DNA of 10,446 nt from an uncultured Prevotella sp. (lineage in GTDB: Bacteria; Bacteroidota; Bacteroidia; Bacteroidales; Bacteroidaceae), in assembly GCA_937892695.1 (NCBI GenBank), contig CALBJK010000284.1, positions 1 to 10,446 on the forward strand. The letters are read 5' to 3'. A model generated the notes under the pieces. That model saw only the letters and a program-made list of their open reading frames with translations, was not told the origin of the DNA and searched no databases. Below, piece by piece: positions 1 to 6,650 of this stretch. The translations under genes and the position numbers were made by a program. Position 1 is the stretch's first letter. The number at the start of each line of letters is the position of its first letter.

Positions 1-1600
1 CAAGGTCGAGAATCAGTTTGACGATATCGAGTCCGTCAAGCCCTACCGGAACAGCATTTACGGCGTAGGTACCAGAGCCCAGATCAGACAGTTCGAACCC
101 AAGCTTCTCCAGTTCGGGCAAGATGAGGGCAAGCGTTGCGGCCTCAGTGGCTGAACAGTGTACAGCCTCGGGATAGAGGATTTTCTGGGATACGGCCTTG
201 CCATCACGCATCTGACATAGATACTTCTCATAGAGTATACGGAAATGGGCGCGGTGCTGGTCGACAATCATCAGTCCCGACTTCACGGCCGTCATTATGT
301 ACATGCCTTTGTATTGGTAGTGGGTCAGCGACTTTTCTGCAATTGCCCGGTTTCCGGATTCGGCAAGAGTCTCGGCAGAAGACTCTTCGTCAGGTGTGAA
401 CAGATTGGGATGAGTGTTTTCTGTCCTTTTCTCCAGTCCGTCGTATAGATTCTCCCACCCTTCTGCTTTCGGTTTGGAAGGCTGAGACGGAGTGTCGAAC
501 GGATTGTATTGAGGATTGTAGTTGACCTTTGGCATCTCTACCGAACCTTCTTCGCCGAAGACAGGTATGTCTGGACGGCCCTGTGTGTCGAAATCGATGG
601 TCGGGATGTCATTGAACATACCGACAGCCTCTTTGACCGTTGCAGCGAGAATCTGCCATATAGCCTGTTCGTTCTCAAATTTTATCTCGGTCTTGGTAGG
701 ATGGATATTGACATCAATGTTCTCAGGCGGTACATCAAAATAAATGAAATATGGCACTTGTTCGCCCTCAGGCACGAGCCGCTCGAAAGCAGACATGACA
801 GCCTTGTTGAAATAGGGATGCTTCATGAACCGTCCGTTGACGAAGAAGAACTGATGGGCACCTTTCTTTCTCGCCGACTCGGGCTTGCCAACAAAGCCTG
901 ACAGACGGCAAAGAGACGTATCGACACTTACGGGAAGCAGGTTCTGGTTGATTTTCTTTCCGAAAACGTCTACAATTCGCTGACGCAGTCCTGTTGCTCC
1001 AAGATTCATCACGTCAGACCCGTTGCTGACGAGCCGGAATGCGATGTCCGGATTTACCAGCACCATACGTTCGAAAGCCGCAATAATGTTGTTCATCTCT
1101 GTCGTATTGGATTTCAGAAACTTACGCCGGGCCGGAACATTATAGAAAAGATTCTCGACCATGAAATTGCTTCCGACAGGACATGAGCACGGTTCCTGAG
1201 TAGTGACTGCCGAGGCGGCAATAGATAGATGCGTACCTATTTCTTCATCAGGCTGACGGGTTTTCAGTTCTACCTGAGCCACAGCCGCAATGGAAGGCAA
1301 GGCTTCGCCTCTGAACCCCATCGTGTGAAGGGAAAACAGGTCGGAAGCCTTTCGTATCTTTGAGGTGGCATGACGTTCGAAAGCCAGACGTGCATCGGTG
1401 TCGGACATGCCCTTGCCGTTGTCTGTCACCTGGATTGACGTACGTCCGGCATCGGTGACGAGAACCTCTATCTTGGTAGCTCCGGCATCTATGGCGTTCT
1501 CGACAAGTTCTTTTATGACGCTTGCCGGTCGTTGTATCACCTCACCTGCCGCTATCTGATTGGCGACGGTATCGGGCAAAAGCTGTATTACATCACTCAT
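1..1600 (-). CDS. mutL: DNA mismatch repair protein MutL (3' end outside window)
   Basis: MutL is the GHKL-family ATPase that links mismatch recognition by MutS to strand removal. The frame is open from the ATG at 1598-1600 to the window edge, giving 533 codons. I estimate 90-100 C-terminal residues are missing, judging from usual Bacteroidetes MutL lengths. The N-terminal ATPase domain is complete: NQIAAGEV (14-21), KELVEN (30-35, with catalytic-type E31 and metal-site N35), DNGKG (60-64), GFRGEAL (95-101) and the HPTKTE loop with K303. A polar linker of about 90 residues (roughly 330-420) leads to the C-terminal dimerisation domain. There the endonuclease motif reads DQHRAHFRILYE (447-458) rather than DQHA(X)2E(X)4E, so the first Glu is Phe453. 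The start overlaps the preceding gene's stop as ATGA, implying translational coupling. Identity is certain from the ATPase motifs. Whether it has endonuclease activity is open. Confidence 0.97.
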   Translation of the reverse strand, partial: MSDVIQLLPDTVANQIAAGEVIQRPASVIKELVENAIDAGATKIEVLVTDAGRTSIQVTDNGKGMSDTDARLAFERHATSKIRKASDLFSLHTMGFRGEALPSIAAVAQVELKTRQPDEEIGTHLSIAASAVTTQEPCSCPVGSNFMVENLFYNVPARRKFLKSNTTEMNNIIAAFERMVLVNPDIAFRLVSNGSDVMNLGATGLRQRIVDVFGKKINQNLLPVSVDTSLCRLSGFVGKPESARKKGAHQFFFVNGRFMKHPYFNKAVMSAFERLVPEGEQVPYFIYFDVPPENIDVNIHPTKTEIKFENEQAIWQILAATVKEAVGMFNDIPTIDFDTQGRPDIPVFGEEGSVEMPKVNYNPQYNPFDTPSQPSKPKAEGWENLYDGLEKRTENTHPNLFTPDEESSAETLAESGNRAIAEKSLTHYQYKGMYIMTAVKSGLMIVDQHRAHFRILYEKYLCQMRDGKAVSQKILYPEAVHCSATEAATLALILPELEKLGFELSDLGSGTYAVNAVPVGLDGLDIVKLILDL

Positions 1601-1905
1601 AAAGAAACAAAAATAATTAACAACACTACTAATAGCAGGACAATGACAAATAGAAGCAGTCCTGTCGTCATCGAGCTGAAGAGCGGTCTAAAGAAAGGAC
1701 GGTCTGGTGTGCGGAAACGCAGGGTTTCACGATAGCTGCCGACCGAATCTTCCGATTTACTTTCAGACGATACAGGACATTCTTGTGATTGTTCCCTTTC
1801 AAGAGAAGCTCTGGCTCGTTCTTCCATCTGGCGGAGCCTGTCTTTGCGCTCGTCATAATAAATAAAGGTGTGACGGAAGCCACGCGGATGTTGAAATATC
1901 GTCAT
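1597..1905 (-). CDS. Small hypothetical protein with a C-terminal membrane anchor
   Basis: This is a 102-residue protein that I cannot assign to a named family. The N-terminal part (1-40) is basic and aromatic, with FIYYDERKDRLRQMEERARA at 14-33, predicted as a charged amphipathic helix. A Ser/Glu-rich stretch follows (41-60), then an Arg/Phe/Pro-rich stretch (61-76). The last 23 residues (80-102) form one very hydrophobic segment of Leu, Val and Ile with almost nothing after it. It has no N-terminal signal peptide, so the bulk probably stays in the cytoplasm with the tail in the inner membrane. It is real rather than a shadow frame because it fills the space between ostA-like and mutL exactly, with a 4-base ATGA overlap at each end. 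The purine run GGGAAG lies about 9 bases upstream of its ATG. I have an unverified memory of similar small proteins at this position in other Bacteroidetes. Function unknown. Confidence 0.85.
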   Translation of the reverse strand: MTIFQHPRGFRHTFIYYDERKDRLRQMEERARASLEREQSQECPVSSESKSEDSVGSYRETLRFRTPDRPFFRPLFSSMTTGLLLFVIVLLLVVLLIIFVSL

Positions 1906-3581
1906 TGTACGGTCTTCCCTTGCTTACGGTTGAGCTGTTGGAGCGGAGCAGCCTGGCGAACGATAGTCTTGAGGTTCTTGCCCTCACCCTTGCCACGCCA
2001 CACGAAGATGTCGTCTTTGCTGACAGGCCGGACCTTGTCGAACCACGCAAACTCCGGCAGTCTATACTTGTCGGGCGGCACTTGGGTTATAGGGTACATC
2101 GTAGCTACCGACTTCGGAGCCCATATCTTTTCGAGTTGCCTCTGGGGCGAAAGAAACATTTTCAGCGTGTCGGTCTCAAGATAATTGAGTTCGGTAAGGG
2201 AGCTGTCCTTATCGTCGGCCACATAATAGATAGACTTGACATTGCCAGAAGCTACCGACAAACGAAGGTTCCCTTCTGTAAAGAAAGCATCCATACGCTT
2301 TGAAGACACTTGGTTAAAATGGTCTTTCGCATCTATCTGTTCGACAGAAAGAGCCTGACCGATGACCTCAGCCCGGCGTATGGTACTGTCGTTCATGTAT
2401 ATCTTGATCACTTCACCTAGAATCTGCCTGTTGCTGTTCCATGCTATAGGGTCGCGATACATCGTCATGCAAGAATCGCGCGAGTCGAAGACAAGCGAAT
2501 CGCACACAGCCTGGACATCGCGTCGGTAAGCCCTCACATGGTCGAAACCGTGAACTGTGCGGTAGACCGAATCGGTTTTTATATTAAATGTGTAAATCTT
2601 CAACGAATCGCCATGAACATAGAGAGTGTCTTTTTGCGAATAGTCTATCATCAGTGCCTTCTTCGTTGCAAAGCCGTAGCCTGTAGTTTCGTTGTAGAAC
2701 ACATGATTGCCATGTAGCTCGTTGCAGTTCTTACGGTCGATGTAAATGACGTTGCCGAATCCTTCGTTATAACCGCTTTTGTTATTGTGATAGAGGCTGT
2801 CACCGGTGATGGACTTTTCTTTGTTGACTACAGTAGAACGACCGAACAGCTCAGAGAGGTCGGTTCTGGTGTTCAGATAAGCATTGCTGGTATGGATGAC
2901 GTTGCCTTGCGTGAGAATCTTTGAAGGTCCTGTCACGTGAGCTACCGACTTTCTGGTATCATAGAACAGAGTGTCGGTAGTTATGGTCTGGCGCGGTGTG
3001 CGCATCTTCACCCCATAGTAAAAGGCAGACTTTCTTGTTTCTGTATTGTATTCGCCCCAGTCGGCGACGAGCCTGTCGTGTCCGTCGACGAGTTCGCCAC
3101 CCTCAAAGAAGTAAGCGTTTTTATATATCCGGTCATAGTCAAGGCTGTCGGTATAGAGTGTCTGCCGCCGATGACGCAGCACCACCCTCCGTCGGGCTCT
3201 TACCATTTGTTCCTGACCGTCATAATCGGCATATTCGCATGTGAGCGACAAAGTGTCACCCTGTTTGTAACGCACATGCCCGAAAGCCTTAACCGAGTTT
3301 GACTCCTGGAAAAAATAAGCGCTGTCACACCATAGGTGTCCGCCTTTATGAAGAAAATGAACCCGTCCTTTCACAATCTGAGCATCGGGATTGCTACCGT
3401 ACATATCATACTTCAGTTCGTCCGAATGGACAAGGTAAATGCGCTCGTCTGTCTTAGGACGATGTCGTTTGCGCGGCGCGCTCATGGCCAGCAACAGACA
3501 TACGCCAAAAAGGCACAGAACCATCAGTGTGATGCTTCTGTGCCCTGAAAGAAAATTCGTTGTCTTATCGTTCTTCGTCAT
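1902..3581 (-). CDS. OstA-like protein (OstA/LptA-family beta-repeat protein)
   Basis: This 559-residue protein is made of repeated units of about 30 residues in the OstA/LptA fold. Units typically carry a short 'D-(S/T)-L-x-Y' or similar element followed by a strand ending in 'G-x-V'. Examples are WCDSAYF (84-90), YTDSLDY (143-149), TTDTLFYD (201-208), ITGDSLYH (258-265) and VCDSLVFD (359-366). A single hydrophobic segment at 17-35 is either an uncleaved inner-membrane anchor or a signal peptide. The basic run RKRHRPK (37-43) after it is unusual for a cleaved signal. The rest should lie in the periplasm. In proteobacteria such domains form the lipopolysaccharide bridge (LptA) or the N-terminal part of LptD, and a role in lipid or LPS transport here is inferred from the fold. 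It starts with an ATGA overlap on the surA-like stop and ends with one on the small gene. The repeat fold is clear; the exact partner is not. Confidence 0.9.
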   Translation of the reverse strand: MTKNDKTTNFLSGHRSITLMVLCLFGVCLLLAMSAPRKRHRPKTDERIYLVHSDELKYDMYGSNPDAQIVKGRVHFLHKGGHLWCDSAYFFQESNSVKAFGHVRYKQGDTLSLTCEYADYDGQEQMVRARRRVVLRHRRQTLYTDSLDYDRIYKNAYFFEGGELVDGHDRLVADWGEYNTETRKSAFYYGVKMRTPRQTITTDTLFYDTRKSVAHVTGPSKILTQGNVIHTSNAYLNTRTDLSELFGRSTVVNKEKSITGDSLYHNNKSGYNEGFGNVIYIDRKNCNELHGNHVFYNETTGYGFATKKALMIDYSQKDTLYVHGDSLKIYTFNIKTDSVYRTVHGFDHVRAYRRDVQAVCDSLVFDSRDSCMTMYRDPIAWNSNRQILGEVIKIYMNDSTIRRAEVIGQALSVEQIDAKDHFNQVSSKRMDAFFTEGNLRLSVASGNVKSIYYVADDKDSSLTELNYLETDTLKMFLSPQRQLEKIWAPKSVATMYPITQVPPDKYRLPEFAWFDKVRPVSKDDIFVWRGKGEGKNLKTIVRQAAPLQQLNRKQGKTVQ

Positions 3582-5020
3582 TTAACCCATCCCTGATATT
3601 CAAAATTACAGTTCTTGTAACTGTCTTTCATTCTGATGTATGTCTTCTTTATCTTGTCGACAACCCAATTGTGCAGGAAGTCGGCACGTTCCTTGGCAAG
3701 CACCACGTTTTTCATCACCTGATAATCTTCAGTGATAGTGGCGCGATGGGCTTCGGTGCGGCTCTTCAACCGTATTATGGCGCAAACCTCCTTGCCGTTT
3801 GCATTAATCATTCCAAAGGCATTCGACACATCCCCGACCTTCATACCCTCTACCTCACGTGCCACTTCGGTAGGCAGGTCTTTCATCTGGAACCGTGATG
3901 TGCGTCCATCCTCCGAGTTGTATGACATCAGTCCGTGGTTATTACGAGTGTCCTTGTCGTCAGATATAAGGGCTGCAGCTTGTTCGAATTTGATTTTGCC
4001 CTCACGGATTTCTGTAGCTACAGTGTCTAGCCGAAGCTTCGTCTCTTCCATTTTGGCAGGGTCTACGCGCGGTTTGCGCAATATATGGCGCACTTTTATT
4101 TTGTCGCCCCGCTTGTCGATAAGCTGTATGATATGAAAGCCATACTCTGACTCTACTATCTTTGAAATCTTCTTAGGATCGGTCAGGTTGAACGCGACAT
4201 TGGCGAAAGCAGGGTCGAGCTGTCCTCGTCCTACATAGTCCATTTCACCGCCTTGACGGGCCGAGCCTGGGTCTTCCGAATAAAGACGGGCAAGAGTCGA
4301 GAATGTGGTTTCGCCCTTATTGACACGGTCGGTGTAATCGCGCAGCTCATTCTTTACACGGTTTATTTCCTCCTGCGAAATTTTGGGCTGGCGTGTGATT
4401 ATTTCTACTTCAACTTCTGTCGGAACATACGGAACACTGTCTTCGGGCATATTACGGAAATAATTACGAACATCGGCCGGAGTGACACTTATGTCGGATA
4501 CGAGCTTCTGCTTCATCTGACTTATCATTTCATTGTTCTTGAAGTCGTCGTACAGCTGCTGGCGCATTTGCGAGACAGTCTGTTTGCGCCATTCTTCAAG
4601 TTTTTCCCGCGATCCGGCTTGCTGTATCCAGCGGTTAATCTGCATGTCGATGCTCGATGCCACGTCCGATTCACTTACTTGTATCGAGTCAATCTCAGCC
4701 TGGTGCAGAAACAGTTTCTGCACAGCTATCTGCTCGGGTATGGCACAATCGGGATCGCCTTTCCATGTGATGCCTTCCATTTCACCCTGCAGTCTCAAAG
4801 CTTCGACATCCGATTTCAAGATAGGTTCGTCACCGACCACCCATATTACCTCGTCCACAATACTGCTTTCCGGTACAGAATCGGTCGCCTGTGAAGCGGT
4901 AGAAACAGTGTCACCGGACACGCTGAACTCTCCCGAAGTATTGCTACCGGCATTGGCCACGCTGCCCGAAACTACCAAGGCGGCAAGAAAGCCAAGAAAT
5001 ATATTAAATTCTTTTTTCAT
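3578..5020 (-). CDS. SurA-like periplasmic chaperone with two parvulin domains
   Basis: This 480-residue protein has a signal peptide (1-24: MKKEF n-region, hydrophobic 8-20, cut after VANA), so it is periplasmic. A SurA-type N-terminal chaperone region follows at about 54-190, beginning with the typical 'VDEVIWVVGDEPILKSDVE'. Two parvulin domains come next, at about 200-303 and 306-420, then a helical tail. SurA escorts outer-membrane proteins through the periplasm, LptD among them in E. coli, and an OstA-family gene lies directly downstream. Domain 1 keeps the C-terminal half of the parvulin site (F272, H296 in YGFHII) but not the opening His. Domain 2 keeps the opening RHIL (H312) but has no matching FGYHI segment. 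It may therefore act mainly as a chaperone. The ATG is preceded by an AT-rich leader without a Shine-Dalgarno sequence, as usual in this phylum. The stop overlaps the next start as ATGA. Confidence 0.92.
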   Translation of the reverse strand: MKKEFNIFLGFLAALVVSGSVANAGSNTSGEFSVSGDTVSTASQATDSVPESSIVDEVIWVVGDEPILKSDVEALRLQGEMEGITWKGDPDCAIPEQIAVQKLFLHQAEIDSIQVSESDVASSIDMQINRWIQQAGSREKLEEWRKQTVSQMRQQLYDDFKNNEMISQMKQKLVSDISVTPADVRNYFRNMPEDSVPYVPTEVEVEIITRQPKISQEEINRVKNELRDYTDRVNKGETTFSTLARLYSEDPGSARQGGEMDYVGRGQLDPAFANVAFNLTDPKKISKIVESEYGFHIIQLIDKRGDKIKVRHILRKPRVDPAKMEETKLRLDTVATEIREGKIKFEQAAALISDDKDTRNNHGLMSYNSEDGRTSRFQMKDLPTEVAREVEGMKVGDVSNAFGMINANGKEVCAIIRLKSRTEAHRATITEDYQVMKNVVLAKERADFLHNWVVDKIKKTYIRMKDSYKNCNFEYQGWVK

Positions 5021-5043
5021 CTATAATAATTCAAATGTTCGCA

Positions 5044-5089
5044 CCGACCGTGGTCTGAAAAGTGTATGCACCTTCAATCTGACCGTCGG
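5044..5089 (-). other. Imperfect inverted repeat upstream of the surA-like gene
   Basis: The two arms, CCGAC plus GGTC at 5044-5055 and GACCGTCGG at 5081-5089, can form a 9-pair stem interrupted by a 3-base bulge (5049-5051), with a 25-base loop. It occupies most of the 95-base spacer between the isomerase gene and the surA-like gene. No T-tract follows it in the direction of transcription, so it is not a standard terminator. It could be an mRNA processing or stability element, or chance. No convincing TAnnTTTG promoter element was found in this spacer. Confidence 0.35.
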
Positions 5090-5115
5090 AATCTTCTGGT
5101 AGTAATATTCCTACA

Positions 5116-6537
5116 TCAATGTTTGTTCACAGTAGCAAGGACTTCCTTGTTCACAGTCACGGAATATTTCTTCCTCAGAGCTGCCACCCATTCCTTTTCA
5201 AGATAGTCCTGATAGTCGGCAACGACCAAATCGCGGACATCCTCATACGACTTAGGCTGTTTGAGCAGTGTGCCGTATGTTGCAGGTATAGGGTATTTGG
5301 GCATGGCAGCCACAGTAGTATCTTTTTTGAAGATTACCTTGTCAATAAGGGCGTTGTCACCTTTTTTGAAGATGCCTTTCACCACCTGGATGCGCACCAC
5401 ACTGTCATTAAACTGTTTGCGTAGTGTGTCTGCCCATTGGCTGAACGGCACATTCTTGATGGCATTCTTCACGTTTTCCACGTCGGCCGCATTCTGCACG
5501 TGATAGGCTATGCCCTTGAAACGCGGCTGTTCCCAACGGAATTTTTTCTTGTTCTTCCTGAAATAACGGGCGAGACCTTCTTCGTCCTTTCCGGCCTTAT
5601 CCCAAACGGTACGGTTACTTATTTCATAGAGAAGCAGACCGTCATGATATTCACGTATAAGATTCTTCAAGTTGGAATCTTTGGCTTCCATCTCTGCCGC
5701 ACGATTGTCTACAACCTGTTCAGGTTTCAGCTGTGGAACCGAAGCCTTGGCTATCGAATCGATGTTCTGGCTGATTATGCGCTCACGGATTGCACGTTGT
5801 TCGACATACTTCATCACGTCAGCATGTACCGAGTCGTAAGGGAAGAACATACCACGGTCTTCGAGCTTTACGATATGGTAGCCCACTGGTGAAAGGAAAG
5901 GCTTGCTCAATTGGCCTTTCTTCATGGCGAAGACCTTATCTTCAAATTCTTTCAGAGTCTGTCCCTTCTGTATCCATCCTATGTCACCGCCACGTTCTCC
6001 GGACCGTCTGTCATCAGAACACTTACGAGCCAGTGTGGCAAAGTCGGCACCCTTAACGAGAGCATTGTAAATGGAGTCAGCGCGTACAAGAGCCGAGTCG
6101 AGCTGCGACTTCGATGCCTTCTGTGACACCCTTATAAGAATGTGAGCCGGCCGTGCCAACCCTCCGAGCGAGTCGATGCGATGCTTTGTCTGGGCATACA
6201 CCTTTCTGGCTTCACGTTCGAAGTCGTTCTGTCCGATAAACGACGGACGTATCTGCTGGTCACGATATTGCAGGAATTCATTTTTGAAAGCCCTCGTAGT
6301 ATCTATACCCGCAGCTTCAGCTGCAAGGACTTTCAGTTTATAGTTGATGAACAGGTCGACATAATCGTCCACGCTTTTCTTGTCAACGACAGTCTCCGAG
6401 TTGTTCTTATTGTATGAATACTCAAACTCCGATCTCAGTACAGGCTTGCCGTTGATTGTCATTATGACAGGATCGTTTTGTGCAAAGGCAATGCTTCCCG
6501 AAAGAAGCATTGCCACTATCAATATTATTGATTTCAT
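5116..6537 (-). CDS. Periplasmic parvulin-type peptidyl-prolyl cis-trans isomerase
   Basis: The protein has 473 residues from the chosen start. It begins with a short signal peptide (hydrophobic 4-17, cut after IAFA at about 19), so it is exported. A SurA-like N-terminal region (20-125) holds the 'INGKPVLRSEFEYSY' pattern (28-42). One well-conserved parvulin domain follows at about 128-228: AHILI with H132, GGDIGW (183-188), F198 and the closing GYHIVKL with H221. Unlike in the SurA-like neighbour, this active site looks intact. The remaining 240 residues form a helical region plus a segment (about 335-460) of unclear fold. The likely role is folding of outer-membrane or periplasmic proteins. 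The frame extends upstream to a TTG at 6633, with ATGs at 6567 and 6561. I prefer the ATG at 6537 because it gives a compact signal peptide; 6561 would only add MKRLRDFQ and is also possible. The TTG start would lie inside an inverted repeat and is unlikely. Confidence 0.93.
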   Translation of the reverse strand: MKSIILIVAMLLSGSIAFAQNDPVIMTINGKPVLRSEFEYSYNKNNSETVVDKKSVDDYVDLFINYKLKVLAAEAAGIDTTRAFKNEFLQYRDQQIRPSFIGQNDFEREARKVYAQTKHRIDSLGGLARPAHILIRVSQKASKSQLDSALVRADSIYNALVKGADFATLARKCSDDRRSGERGGDIGWIQKGQTLKEFEDKVFAMKKGQLSKPFLSPVGYHIVKLEDRGMFFPYDSVHADVMKYVEQRAIRERIISQNIDSIAKASVPQLKPEQVVDNRAAEMEAKDSNLKNLIREYHDGLLLYEISNRTVWDKAGKDEEGLARYFRKNKKKFRWEQPRFKGIAYHVQNAADVENVKNAIKNVPFSQWADTLRKQFNDSVVRIQVVKGIFKKGDNALIDKVIFKKDTTVAAMPKYPIPATYGTLLKQPKSYEDVRDLVVADYQDYLEKEWVAALRKKYSVTVNKEVLATVNKH

Positions 6538-6567
6538 CTGAAAATCTCTCAGCCTTTTCATTAACAT

Positions 6568-6591
6568 TGTGTGTCCTGCCTCTGGCACACA
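6568..6591 (-). other. Stem-loop just upstream of the isomerase start
   Basis: A perfect 6-base inverted repeat (cacaca at 6586-6591, tgtgtg at 6568-6573 on the plus strand) encloses a 12-base loop, inside which a GCC-AGA-GGC hairpin could compete. It ends immediately before an in-frame ATG at 6565-6567, and about 30 bases before the start I prefer. No T-tract follows it, so a leader structure acting on translation or mRNA stability is more likely than a terminator. Six pairs can occur by chance. Confidence 0.35.
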
Positions 6592-6614
6592 GCCGATGAG
6601 TATTGTTCCACGGA

Positions 6615-6633
6615 TTGTCCTGAAAACGGACAA
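6615..6633 (-). other. Small inverted repeat after guaB
   Basis: TTGTCC (6615-6620) and GGACAA (6628-6633) form a perfect 6-pair stem around a 7-base loop, 17 bases past the guaB stop. It lacks a following T-run, so it is not a canonical terminator. With the stem-loop at 6568-6591 it makes two hairpins in the 113-base guaB-isomerase spacer. I saw no good promoter element in this spacer, so the two genes may share a transcript. Confidence 0.35.
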
Positions 6634-6650
6634 AGGCAGTCACCGCGTTT

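Noticed and set aside
2101..2950. Short repeated gctaccgac words in the OstA-like gene (near 2103, 2250 and 2940)
   Set aside because: They encode Ser-Val-Ala at comparable places of the protein's own repeats or by chance; not a separate DNA repeat.
4253..4894. A 213-codon plus-strand frame opposite the surA-like gene, rich in aromatic residues
   Set aside because: It is antisense to a gene with a signal peptide and conserved domains; composition is that of a complement frame and no family is recognisable.
5031..5126. A 31-codon minus-strand stretch that reads like plausible protein (ending TFQTTVGANI) in the spacer before surA-like
   Set aside because: It has no start codon, and an open run of this length is expected by chance in roughly a fifth of cases. 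Possible gene remnant, but not supportable.
6631..6633. TTG as the start of the isomerase, adding 32 residues
   Set aside because: It is part of an inverted repeat, and the added residues would bury the signal peptide in the middle of the protein; ATGs at 6561 or 6537 fit better.
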